DNA from: Ruminiclostridium josui JCM 17888
Lineage (GTDB): Bacteria > Bacillota > Clostridia > Acetivibrionales > DSM-1351
DNA length: 64,000 nucleotides
Reading direction: 5' to 3'
Assembly: GCF_000526495.1 (NCBI RefSeq)
Contig: NZ_JAGE01000001.1
Span: forward strand, 2,414,001 to 2,478,000
Part shown: in pieces, positions 45,787 through 53,629 of the stretch
Layout: every line of letters begins with the position of its first letter
Position numbering within the stretch: position 1 is the first letter of the stretch
Translations under genes and position numbers: made by a program
Notes under the pieces: generated by a model
Database searches by the model: none
What the model was told of the DNA's origin: nothing
Seen by the model: the letters and a program-made list of their open reading frames with translations, nothing else

Positions 45787-46797
45787 ATGTTTAATGAAAA
45801 TATTAACGTGTATCAAACACAAGTATCATGTCATAAAAATAGACTAATAAAAAGATTAATTTCCGTTGCCCTCTCAGTTCTTATTTTGGCAATGTCTGTT
45901 TTACCCATATTTGCGGCATCTCCGTCTAAAACTGTTAACGCTTCTGCAACACTTGCATATAATATCAAGGGTCTTAAGCACAACTTGGCAGTTCAAAAAT
46001 TTTACATTGCTTCAACATATCTTTACGTAACTCAAAGATCTGGGGGAACAGTCTATCTTTCAAGGTGTCTTATGAATGGAAGTGATGCTACATATCTTGA
46101 TGAAATGACACTCACCAACTGTGGTCATGGACAAACCCTAGATATGTATACATACAATAATATAAATTATCTCTATGTTAGTTCAAAGGCTGACCCATCA
46201 ACCACGTATTACTGGTCCCTTCAGGTAGCCAGACTTCAATATAAGGCTGGTGCAACATATGATTATACGGATCTTCATCGATTCACTTACATGAATTATG
46301 CAAATAAGACTGGCTCGAGTTTGGGTACAACATACCGTGTTGATGGTGGAGGAAATAGTACCTACACTGTTTTCAGAGTGCAAACTACATCAGGGACAGT
46401 TACCTACTCAATTTATAACACCGCAGCATTAAACAAACTACTTGACAACAATGAACAGGTGCAAATGAATAGTTCAGCGGCGGTAAATGCCTGTGTTGCT
46501 AGTTTTACACAATCAGGAGACTCTATTGTCAGGCCAAACTCATCCTTCCAGGGTATTGATATGATTGATAATACAAAAATATATGTAACAGGAGGGGCAG
46601 AAGGAGATACTCCAAAGATTGCTTTGATGTCAAACACAGGAGCATATAAAACCCTTGTAAATATTACAAATGTAGGGAGCCATGAAATAGAGGGTGTACA
46701 AACCAAAGATGGTAGAGTTTATTTTAATATAGTTTCAGACCCAACGAATAAAAAAGATACACAAAAAATTTATTATGTTTCTGATGGAATATTTTAA
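45787..46797 (+). CDS. Helveticin-J-like secreted protein
   Basis: 336 residues. An N-terminal ~25 charged residues precede a hydrophobic signal segment (LISVALSVLILAMSVLPIFA, ~26-45; cleavage near FAASP). The mature part resembles class III bacteriocin helveticin J: YNIKGLKHNLAVQKFYIAST, LYVTQRSGGTVYLSRC, MTLTNCGHGQTLDMYTYNN, YVSSKADPSTTYYWSLQVAR, and the end GSHEIEGVQTKDGRVYFNIV. It is a predicted beta-propeller-like secreted protein. Helveticins are heat-labile bacteriolysins, but many Firmicutes homologues have no tested activity and no immunity gene, as here. Antibacterial function is inference. The peptide-export-like locus lies 3 kb downstream. Confidence 0.75.
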   Translation: MFNENINVYQTQVSCHKNRLIKRLISVALSVLILAMSVLPIFAASPSKTVNASATLAYNIKGLKHNLAVQKFYIASTYLYVTQRSGGTVYLSRCLMNGSDATYLDEMTLTNCGHGQTLDMYTYNNINYLYVSSKADPSTTYYWSLQVARLQYKAGATYDYTDLHRFTYMNYANKTGSSLGTTYRVDGGGNSTYTVFRVQTTSGTVTYSIYNTAALNKLLDNNEQVQMNSSAAVNACVASFTQSGDSIVRPNSSFQGIDMIDNTKIYVTGGAEGDTPKIALMSNTGAYKTLVNITNVGSHEIEGVQTKDGRVYFNIVSDPTNKKDTQKIYYVSDGIF

Positions 46798-46922
46798 TAA
46801 TTTTCCAAATATAAAACTTTAGTATTAATATATATAGAAACTATTAATTTAGAAAAAATATAAGAAAAATGTAATAAATACAGTACTTATGTGTATATTT
46901 AAATGGAGCACTATCATTCAGA

Positions 46923-46953
46923 GAGGTTCTTCGGTGTAGAGGAACCTCCTTTT
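46923..46953 (+). terminator. Terminator after helveticin-like gene
   Basis: GAGGTTC (46923-46929) pairs with GAACCTC (46942-46948), followed by CTTTT. It is 125 bases after the stop codon. Confidence 0.65.
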
Positions 46954-47113
46954 CGTATTTTTGATTTCATAACGACAGCTGATTTAAAAGAGAAATATTA
47001 TTTATATAAATTGGAAAGATAAAATTAAATATATTTGTTGTAATATTGATTGAAAAGGAATACAATAATATAATTATAACCAGGTAATAATTATATTTAT
47101 TTCAGGAGGGCAT

Positions 47114-48934
47114 ATGGCCAAAAATGGAATCTCCATAACAAATGAAAATGGCAAAAGAACAGTCAAGGGGCTTGGATATTATGAAATCAGTCCCGTGGCA
47201 AACATTAAGGAACTACTAAAAACAAGCGTAGAAACATTTGGGGATAAAACTGCATTTATATATAAATCAGGTGCAGACACTATCACTAAATCATATAAAA
47301 GCTTTGGTGCGGAAGTAGCTAGCGTAGGTACTGCACTTCACAAGCTTGGATTAAAAGACAAAAGGATAGCGGTGATAGGTGAAAACCGTTACGAGTGGGC
47401 AGTAAGCTTTTTTTCAATTGCATGTGGTACGGGAGTAGTGGTTCCTCTTGATAAACATCTTCCTGAAATTGAAATTGAAAAACTGATTATTAGAGGCGAA
47501 GTAGATGCAATATTCTACAGTAGTCATTTTGATGCTCAAATGCGCAGCCTGTCAGAACGAATGAAAACTATCAAATACTTTATATGTATGGACGATATAG
47601 GTGAAGATTATCCTTCTTCATTTACAACTATAGAGAGACTTATTGCACAGGGAGAAAGTCTCCTAAAAAATGGCGACAGAAGCTTTACAGATGCATTCGT
47701 AGATTCAGAAAGGCTGTCTGTTCTGCTTTTTACATCGGGTACTACCAGTATGTCAAAAGGGGTAATGTTAAATCAGCGCAATATTTGCTCAGATGTAAGT
47801 GCTGTTTCTTCAGTAATAAAAGTTCTACCAAATGATGTGCATCTTTCAATACTGCCATTGCATCACACTTTTGAATTATCAATTGGTATGCTTTTTATGA
47901 TAAAAAATGGTGTGTGCATAGCGTATAGTGAGGGAATAAAGCATATTGCCAAAAACTTGAAGGAATTTAATGTAACTATTCTTGTAGTAGTTCCTGCAAT
48001 TCTGGAAGCCATGTATAAAAAAATGAAAGATGGCATAAAGAAGTCAGGGAAGGAAAAGCAGGTTGCAGTACTTGCCAAGATTTCAAAAGGACTTAACAGC
48101 ATTAAAATAGATTTAAGAAGAAAGTTTTTCAAAAGAATTCTGGAACAATTGGGACCGGGATTAAGACTGGCTGTGTCAGGTGCCGCACCAATAGACAAAG
48201 AAATAATAGAGGGCTTTGACATGCTGGGCTTAAAGGTTATACAAGGCTATGGCCTGACCGAAACTTCACCTGTTGTTGCAGCCAACAATGATTTTTATAA
48301 TAAGGCGGGTACTGTGGGACAGCCGTTGTATGGTATAGAGGTGGCTATTTATAACCCTGATGAAAACGGCATGGGTGAAATCATTACTAGGGGTCGGAAT
48401 GTAATGATGGGTTACTACCATGACGAAGTCGGAACTAAAGAAGCCATTGATGAAGAAGGTTGGTTTCACACAGGAGACTTGGGGTATATTGATGACGAAG
48501 GGTTTATAACAATTACAGGAAGGGCCAAGTCAATGATTGTTCTCACCAACGGTAAAAAAGCCTTCCCGGAAGAGTATGAAATACTTCTGAATAATATTGA
48601 AGGTATAAAAGAATCCTTTGTATGGGGAAACGAAGCCCCTGACGGAGATATACAGGTATGTGCTAAGCTGATTCTTAATGAGGCTGTTTTAAAAGATAAA
48701 TACGGAAGACTTCCATCTGAAAGTGAATTAGCAGACATTATGCAGCAGGAGATAAGAAGGATAAACAAGGATATTCCACAGTACAAAATTATAAGATATT
48801 TTATTATGAGCTATGATGAATTGATTAAAACAACTACTCTTAAAATAAAAAGGCCTATTGAGCACAAAAAAGTAATTGAGGTGCTTGACCAAGCAGGATT
48901 AAATATGAGGAAGGCCAATGGGAAGCTGTTATAA
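47114..48934 (+). CDS. AMP-dependent long-chain acyl-CoA synthetase-like protein
   Basis: 606 residues of the ANL superfamily. P-loop LLFTSGTTSMSKGVMLNQRN (~202-221), LPLHHTFE, GAAPIDKEIIEGFDMLGL, QGYGLTETSPVVAAN (A5), GWFHTGDLGYIDDEGFITIT (A7), GRAKSMIVLTNGKKAFPEE (A8 hinge) and the terminal TTTLKIKRP with the catalytic Lys (A10). It activates fatty or other carboxylic acids as acyl-AMP and then acyl-CoA. The first ~30 residues are an extension (GISITNENGKRTVKGLGYYE). RBS TCAGGAGGGC. Monocistronic. Substrate unknown. Confidence 0.9.
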   Translation: MAKNGISITNENGKRTVKGLGYYEISPVANIKELLKTSVETFGDKTAFIYKSGADTITKSYKSFGAEVASVGTALHKLGLKDKRIAVIGENRYEWAVSFFSIACGTGVVVPLDKHLPEIEIEKLIIRGEVDAIFYSSHFDAQMRSLSERMKTIKYFICMDDIGEDYPSSFTTIERLIAQGESLLKNGDRSFTDAFVDSERLSVLLFTSGTTSMSKGVMLNQRNICSDVSAVSSVIKVLPNDVHLSILPLHHTFELSIGMLFMIKNGVCIAYSEGIKHIAKNLKEFNVTILVVVPAILEAMYKKMKDGIKKSGKEKQVAVLAKISKGLNSIKIDLRRKFFKRILEQLGPGLRLAVSGAAPIDKEIIEGFDMLGLKVIQGYGLTETSPVVAANNDFYNKAGTVGQPLYGIEVAIYNPDENGMGEIITRGRNVMMGYYHDEVGTKEAIDEEGWFHTGDLGYIDDEGFITITGRAKSMIVLTNGKKAFPEEYEILLNNIEGIKESFVWGNEAPDGDIQVCAKLILNEAVLKDKYGRLPSESELADIMQQEIRRINKDIPQYKIIRYFIMSYDELIKTTTLKIKRPIEHKKVIEVLDQAGLNMRKANGKLL

Positions 48935-49477
48935 GAGAAAATAGTAGATAAGCAGTCCCTATACATTAGAATAAATTGGTCATTGTGGTAAAATTACCTC
49001 CATAAAGTTTAAGGGAGAATTTTACCTTTTTTTACACTTGCTTTAAAACCAAGGATAATAACGACGTATTCTTGAAAGGTTTCACAAAAATATTGCAGTG
49101 TACCTCAAAATATTTTCTTTATGAAAATGTACATCCAAGGTATGTGCCTATCTCTCCGCCACATCATACTGTTCACCTGCCGCTCTCGGTCTGCCTAAGT
49201 ACAAGAGCGTTAAGTGGTTTACTGAATTGCTACGTTATTTTATTAAAAATAGCATATAAATGCTCTCTAACTGATTTTAATATGCATTTATACAATATTT
49301 TACAAAACATACTTGACTTTACAAATAATACATATTACACTATGCATTGTTAATAATTAATCAAATTACTATATTACAAATACAAGCATTGTTAATAAAT
49401 AGACATAGTTATTATTACATTTTGTAAAAAGTTTACAATTAGTATGATATCAATGTTTTAGATGAGAGGGTGAAGAC
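48935..49477. other. Intergenic region with no supported gene
   Basis: About 540 bp, AT-rich. A 93-codon frame at 49072-49353 has no ribosome binding site or similarity and is rejected. The stretch ~49150-49250 is locally GC-richer and looks like a decayed fragment. Promoters for the following locus probably lie in 49380-49460 (AAAGTTTACAATTAGTATGATATC). Confidence 0.4.
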
Positions 49478-49749
49478 TTGAATCCCATTAACGATATTTT
49501 TATTTTTTTTTTTCTAGTCATTCAGGATATATATTAGCAATAATTATTACAACAATAATAGTGAAATTATTATGTACACCTATTTATGTAATTAGATTTA
49601 AGAATAGAAAATTGAAACAAATAGTTGAGCAAAAGGTAAAAGAATTATCTCTGAATATGGAAAAAAAACGTATCGGTAAAAAACAAAAAAGATATTTATA
49701 CGATTGTGTCGGTATGAAAAATGGTTTCACTATGACCTTGCCTCAATAA
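49478..49749 (+). pseudogene. YidC/Oxa1-like insertase, N-terminal part (T-tract frameshift, then IS3)
   Basis: TTG 49478 after GAGGGTGAAGA opens NPINDIFIFFF, then an 11-base T tract (49503-49513) throws the frame to a stop at 49535. One extra T would continue as SSHSGYILAIIITTIIVKLL, then CTPIYVIRFKNRKLKQIVEQ. This matches the first core helix of YidC/Oxa1 proteins, where the groove Arg (IIRLLLxPL) is here Lys (IIVKLLCTPI). A charged coiled hairpin follows (KKRIGKKQKRYLYDC). The frame ends at 49749, next to the IS3 left end. The rest of the gene continues at 50986. The T tract makes phase variation possible, but the IS now inactivates the gene. Confidence 0.6.
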
Positions 49750-49795
49750 AATAGACAGCAAGAATCACTATTTATCTCATTAATTCTTACAATAT

Positions 49796-50659
49796 CTATG
49801 ATATTTCCTTCAGCACGAATGGGGGAATATATCCATTTGCTGAATGAGTCCTTTTACGGTTATAAAACAGTTCTATGTATTCAAAAACAGCCTTTTTAGC
49901 CTCAGCTCTGGTCTCAAAATTATAATCATTTAGCCATTCCATTTTAAGTTTGCCCCAAAAAGATTCCATAGGGGCATTATCATAACAATTGCCCTTTCTG
50001 CTCATACTGCATACAAATCCATATCTTTTTAGCAGATTTTGATAGTCATTACTGGCGTATTGAATTCCCCGGTCAGAATGAATTATTAATCCTTCTTTAG
50101 CACCGGTTCTTCCAATTGCTTGATTCAGAGCAGCAGATACCAACTCCGTTCTCATATGGTTCGCCATAGCCCATCCTACAAGCCTACGTCCATAGAGGTC
50201 CATTACACCAGCAAGATAAAGCCAACCTTCTTTTGTAGGAATATACGTAATATCTGATACCCACTTCTGGTTAGGTCTACTGGCAGTAAATTCTCTATTA
50301 AGAATGTTATCTGCCACAGGAAGACTATGATTTGAGTACGTAGTCGCTTTATATTTCTTTGACACTTTGGAACGTATACCATTTGCCTTCATTAACCTTG
50401 CAACACGGCCTTTACTGGCTTTCTGATTTTCCGGAAGATTCTTTGTTATCTGAGGAGCACCATAAATTCCATGACTCTTTTTATGGATTTCTTTAATAGT
50501 TTCAAGGAGCTCTCTATTTGACTTGCTCCGATTACTTTCGCTACGTGAAAAATATGCATAATAACCGCTTCTTGATACTTGAAGGGCCTGACACATCTTT
50601 GCAATCCGAAATATGAAGCGGTGTTTATAGATAAAATTAAACTTGTTTATTTCTGATTT
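49796..50659 (-). CDS. IS3 transposase OrfB (DDE)
   Basis: The frame is open from about 50659 (KSEINKFNFIYKHRFIFRIA) through an internal ATG at 50596 (MCQALQVSRSGYYAYF) to 49796. HTH_21 region: LLETIKEIHKKSHGIYGAPQ. The DDE rve core has Asp in WVSDITYIPTKEGWLYLAGV, Asp in IIHSDRGIQYAS and Glu in NAPMESFWGKLKMEW. It is complete to PPFVLKEIS. It is probably made as an OrfAB fusion by -1 slippage on the A-rich sequence near the end of OrfA (GCGAAAAATC). It should be an active transposase if the ends are intact. Confidence 0.93.
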   Translation of the reverse strand, partial: KSEINKFNFIYKHRFIFRIAKMCQALQVSRSGYYAYFSRSESNRSKSNRELLETIKEIHKKSHGIYGAPQITKNLPENQKASKGRVARLMKANGIRSKVSKKYKATTYSNHSLPVADNILNREFTASRPNQKWVSDITYIPTKEGWLYLAGVMDLYGRRLVGWAMANHMRTELVSAALNQAIGRTGAKEGLIIHSDRGIQYASNDYQNLLKRYGFVCSMSRKGNCYDNAPMESFWGKLKMEWLNDYNFETRAEAKKAVFEYIELFYNRKRTHSANGYIPPFVLKEIS

Positions 50660-50940
50660 TTCGCAAAATAGGCCGCGGCTTTTTTTAATATTTCATTTTC
50701 CTCTTTAAGGTTAGCTAATTCCCTGCGTAATTTTCTTATTTCATCATCGTCAGGCTTAAGGTTACCACTGCCTGGAAAGGCACTTGAACCATCCTTTTCA
50801 TAAGCGATTAACCAGTCTCTTACTGTTGAGTAGTGCACTCCAATTTCTTTTGCCATTAAGCTTGCTGTTGTTTCACCTGCCAATATTTTTTCAACGGTCT
50901 GTTCCTTGAATGCTTTATCAAACTTTTTTCTCTCAGCCAT
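50647..50940 (-). CDS. IS3 OrfA (HTH protein)
   Basis: 97 residues from ATG 50940 after GGAGGGATTCAA. HTH_Tnp_1 domain: KKFDKAFKEQTVEKILAGET, then IGVHYSTVRDWLIAYEKDG. The C-terminal leucine zipper reads EIRKLRRELANLKEENEILK and ends KAAAYFAKNQK. It binds the IS ends and supplies the N-terminus of the OrfAB transposase. It overlaps the OrfB frame by about 12 bases. Confidence 0.93.
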   Translation of the reverse strand: MAERKKFDKAFKEQTVEKILAGETTASLMAKEIGVHYSTVRDWLIAYEKDGSSAFPGSGNLKPDDDEIRKLRRELANLKEENEILKKAAAYFAKNQK

Positions 50941-50985
50941 TTGAATCCCTCCATGTTTTTATTATATAGGGATTCCTTGTGTCCA

Positions 50986-51420
50986 TCAAACTGGATTAAG
51001 GTCACTATGCTTGTTTTATTTGTTCTTGAAATGACAGTGATAATAATGCTAATAAATTCAATTAGGCTCGTCGGAGCGTGTAATGTATTATGGTTTAACC
51101 TTAAATATAAAGACTTTTTTTTATCCATCATATACTTGATAACCATAATAATTAACGAAACCATATATATTAAAGGTCTACCAAAAGACCATAGAAGTTT
51201 ACAATACATATTATCCTCAATCATGGCAGTTATTATATTTTATTGTTCATTATCTGTTAAGTCAGCAATAGTTGTATATTGGGTGGTATCTGGTGTGTTT
51301 AATATCTGTTTTAATCAATATATGGAGAAATATATCTCAAAAAAACATATAGATTTTGATAATAAAGTGTTTAGTGAGATTTTTATGTCAATAAAAAATA
51401 ATAACATGAAAGGATGCTAA
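50986..51420 (+). pseudogene. YidC/Oxa1-like insertase, C-terminal part, displaced by IS3
   Basis: Directly after the IS right end the plus strand encodes NWIKVTMLVLFVLEMTVIIM, then NVLWFNLKYKDFFLSIIYLI and finally VKSAIVVYWVVSGVFNICFN, then QYMEKYISKK. These match the later YidC helices (FLWxxLxxxD; PAxxLYWxxxNxxxxxQ). An ATG at 50941 inside the IS (complement of OrfA start region) could express it as a 159-residue product, but this is probably accidental. The stop at 51418-51420 is one base before the ABC permease ATG, so the intact gene was the first of a coupled operon: YidC-like, ABC permease, ABC ATPase. Confidence 0.6.
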
Positions 51421-51421
51421 A

Positions 51422-52105
51422 ATGATTTCTGTTGCAAGAACCGAACTATTTAAGCAATTAAAAACTTTTAAAGCATTAGTTATTGTAGCCATTTTCATTA
51501 TTGTAAGTTACAGTGCTTCTAATTTTTTTAAATCCAATGAAAGTTTATTAGGCTTTAAGAATAATACTGCATTTTATTCAAGTATAAGATTATTAGTAAT
51601 TTTATTTGGCTATATTTTTGTATCAACGATATCCTATAATTGTATAAATAATGAAATTGAACTAAAGACGATTAGATTAGTAATAAATAAGATTTCAAGA
51701 ACTGAATTTATCATTGGAAAGCTTTTAGGAATATCAGCTTTTTGGTTTTTATGCCTTACCGTAAGTTTTTCAGTTGTTTCTGCAATTGCAGGAACCTTTA
51801 GCCTAAGTATTTATCTGTTAATAATTGTGGCCATGTTTTACTTTATTTGTTTAGTGATTTTTTTATCAACAATAGTCGAAAAACAATCTGTAAGTAATTT
51901 TTTAGGGATAATAGTAGGTCTTTTAATGCCTACACTTGGGTTATGGTCTACCTTAAGTAATTCAAATATTATATTTAGGGTAATAAGGTATATATTCCCT
52001 TATTACTATATGCTGAAAGAAGGGCCATATTTATTAATTCCAGCTATTATTGGAGTGCTATTCATACTTATGTCTTTAAAAGTTTTTATAGGAAAGGATC
52101 TATAA
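51422..52105 (+). CDS. ABC-2-type transporter permease
   Basis: 227 residues with six predicted membrane helices. The N-terminus ISVARTELFKQLKTFKALVI is typical of ABC-2 permeases; LVILFGYIFVSTISYNCINN is helix 2, and NEIELKTIRLVINKISRTEF, IIGKLLGISAFWFL is the conserved E-x-G-T/L-like coupling loop region. No ligand signature. It begins one base after the YidC-like stop and ends one base before the ATPase. The pair resembles peptide- or bacteriocin-export and immunity transporters (BcrAB/NosDFY-like). Very low GC compared with housekeeping neighbours. Confidence 0.8.
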   Translation: MISVARTELFKQLKTFKALVIVAIFIIVSYSASNFFKSNESLLGFKNNTAFYSSIRLLVILFGYIFVSTISYNCINNEIELKTIRLVINKISRTEFIIGKLLGISAFWFLCLTVSFSVVSAIAGTFSLSIYLLIIVAMFYFICLVIFLSTIVEKQSVSNFLGIIVGLLMPTLGLWSTLSNSNIIFRVIRYIFPYYYMLKEGPYLLIPAIIGVLFILMSLKVFIGKDL

Positions 52106-52106
52106 A

Positions 52107-53000
52107 ATGAATCCAATTGAAACGTTTAATCTATCAAAAAAATTTGGTAATAAAGTTGTTTTAAATAATATAAGCATGTCAATAGCGGAGAAAGAGCTGT
52201 TTGGCTTTTTGGGGAGAAATGGTGCAGGTAAATCAACATTTATAAATGTTTTAACAGGGAATGTAAATAAAACTGAGGGCAGCTTCAATTTGCTTGGTTA
52301 TACTGATAAAGATATAAATACTGCTAAAAAAGAGATAGGTGTTATGCCGGATGTAGCTAATTTGTATGGCGATATGACGGCGGTACAATTTTTAAGATAC
52401 ATGTCAAATCTTAAAAATATAAAAAATAATTCAACGGATGCACACAGGCTTCTTAAAATGGTTGGCTTAGAAGTATTAGATACTATGAAAATAAAGAATT
52501 ATTCATTCGGAATGAAAAAGAAAATTAGCCTCGCTCAGGCACTTATTGGTGAACCTAGACTATTGTTTCTAGACGAACCTACTTCCGGGGTTGATCCTGA
52601 ATCAATTATCAATATACAGAAACTCATTGTAGATTTAAATAAGAAAGGGACTACAATATTTTTAACCTCACACAATCTGAATGAGATAGAGAAAATTTGT
52701 ACGAGTATTGCAATTTTAAAAGGTGGACATATTGATTTGTGCGGCTCAATAACTGATATCAGAAAATCCTTTTGTAAGAATATCACTGTTACAATTAAGG
52801 CTGATATTCCTTCAGACATATCGGATATTAGTGAATTTGTTGTAACCAAAATGGTAAATAGCAATAAAAATGTCTTTACTTTTAAAGTGGACAGCGAAGA
52901 AGAGATTGCATATATAATAACACAGATTGTGAATAAGAAGGGAAGCATTTATTCGGTTACACAAAATAGCATTACTCTTGAAGAAATATTTTTGAAGTAA
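52107..53000 (+). CDS. ABC transporter ATPase (BcrA/CcmA-like)
   Basis: 297 residues. Walker A FLGRNGAGKSTFINVLTGNV, Q loop IGVMPDVANLYGDMTAVQFL, a degenerate signature NYSFGMKKKISLAQAL, Walker B RLLFLDEPTSGVDPES, and TSHNLNEIEKICTSIAIL. The C-terminal ~80 residues carry the usual DUF4162-like extension (KADIPSDISDISEFVVTK). It drives the ABC-2 permease encoded just upstream. This class handles peptide antibiotics, self-immunity or polysaccharides. Context (small peptides downstream, YidC-like upstream) favours a peptide substrate by inference. Confidence 0.88.
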   Translation: MNPIETFNLSKKFGNKVVLNNISMSIAEKELFGFLGRNGAGKSTFINVLTGNVNKTEGSFNLLGYTDKDINTAKKEIGVMPDVANLYGDMTAVQFLRYMSNLKNIKNNSTDAHRLLKMVGLEVLDTMKIKNYSFGMKKKISLAQALIGEPRLLFLDEPTSGVDPESIINIQKLIVDLNKKGTTIFLTSHNLNEIEKICTSIAILKGGHIDLCGSITDIRKSFCKNITVTIKADIPSDISDISEFVVTKMVNSNKNVFTFKVDSEEEIAYIITQIVNKKGSIYSVTQNSITLEEIFLK

Positions 53001-53065
53001 ACACAAATGATTATAAATTAATTATTTAGCAACAGTAATACTTAGTAAAACAATAAGGAGGTATT

Positions 53066-53152
53066 ATGATTCGTAATATTATAGTTGGTATTCTTACGTT
53101 CGGGGTTCTTATATTTATTGGATACATAGTTCAAAAAGTCAAAAAAAAATAA
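53066..53152 (+). CDS. Small cationic single-TM peptide (28 aa)
   Basis: ATG 53066 after a strong ATAAGGAGG encodes MIRNIIVGILTFGVLIFIGY IVQKVKKK in 28 residues: one membrane helix and a Lys-rich tail. It lies 65 bases after the ATPase and 62 bases before the amphipathic-peptide gene, all on the same strand. Such peptides occur as immunity peptides of leaderless or circular bacteriocins, as type I toxin-like peptides, or as small transporter subunits; the sequence alone does not choose. The ribosome binding site and ordered position in the locus support translation. Confidence 0.55.
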   Translation: MIRNIIVGILTFGVLIFIGYIVQKVKKK

Positions 53153-53214
53153 TTATCTAATTACTTTGTGTATTTTTAATAAGATGATAATAAAATACGA
53201 AGGAGAGATTTTAA

Positions 53215-53418
53215 ATGGGAGCATTAATAAGAAAAATAGCATCATATTTGGTAACGAACTAGAATAAACTTCCAGGAGCAGTAAAGTGGGCAATAGAGCA
53301 AATAGCTGGTTGGGGAATTACCGAAGCAGTTGCAGCTGGTGTAGACGCAGTAGTTGACTTCCTTTCTGGCTGTGCAGATTGGGTAATAGAAAAAATAGCT
53401 GGACTCTTAGGTTTATAA
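53215..53418 (+). pseudogene. Candidate amphipathic bacteriocin-like peptide gene with in-frame amber codon
   Basis: ATG 53215 after AAGGAGAG opens MGALIRKIASYLVTN, then TAG (53260-53262), then continues in frame for 51 residues to TAA at 53416: NKLPGAVKWAIEQIAGWGIT, then EAVAAGVDAVVDFL, SGCADWVIEKIAGLLGL. The whole reading of 67 codons is rich in Ala, Ile, Gly and Trp with amphipathic spacing, as in leaderless (aureocin A53-like) or circular bacteriocins, and begins with the Met-Gly-Ala-Leu often seen there. No start codon lies after the TAG. It is either a nonsense-mutated peptide gene or needs suppression. Family membership is not certain. It is followed by a strong terminator. Confidence 0.45.
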
Positions 53419-53530
53419 TATACATACATAAACCAAAAAGCGAGCTATTAAAAAAGTTTATTTAAATTTAGTATGAATTAATTTTAATACAATTTAGTAA
53501 TAAAAGCAATCATCTTATTAAATACAAATA

Positions 53531-53574
53531 AAAAAGCAAAAACCAGTGAATAACTGGTTCTTTGCTTTTTTTTT
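53531..53574 (+). terminator. Terminator of the peptide/ABC locus
   Basis: AAAAAGCAAA plus AACCAG pairs with CTGGTT plus TTTGCTTTTT, followed by more Ts. It lies 113 bases after the peptide gene and 55 before the MATE gene. Confidence 0.85.
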
Positions 53575-53629
53575 ACGGGTGTAGTATAATCACGTGAGGA
53601 TAATTATGGGGATTTATACAGGGGGATAA

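Larger units (their letters stand above)
49752..50985. mobile_element. Full-length IS3-family insertion (IS150-like)
   Basis: About 1234 bp. Imperfect terminal inverted repeats: left TAGACAGCAAGAATCACTAT (49752-49771); right end, read inverted, TGGACACAAGGAATCCCTAT (50985-50966). It carries OrfA and OrfB on the minus strand with the usual -1 frameshift overlap. It is inserted within a YidC-like gene. I could not identify a clean target-site duplication. Confidence 0.85.

Noticed and set aside
49072-49353. 93-codon plus-strand frame between the acyl-CoA synthetase and the YidC-like gene
   Set aside because: No ribosome binding site, no recognisable motif, composition like translated intergenic AT-rich DNA.
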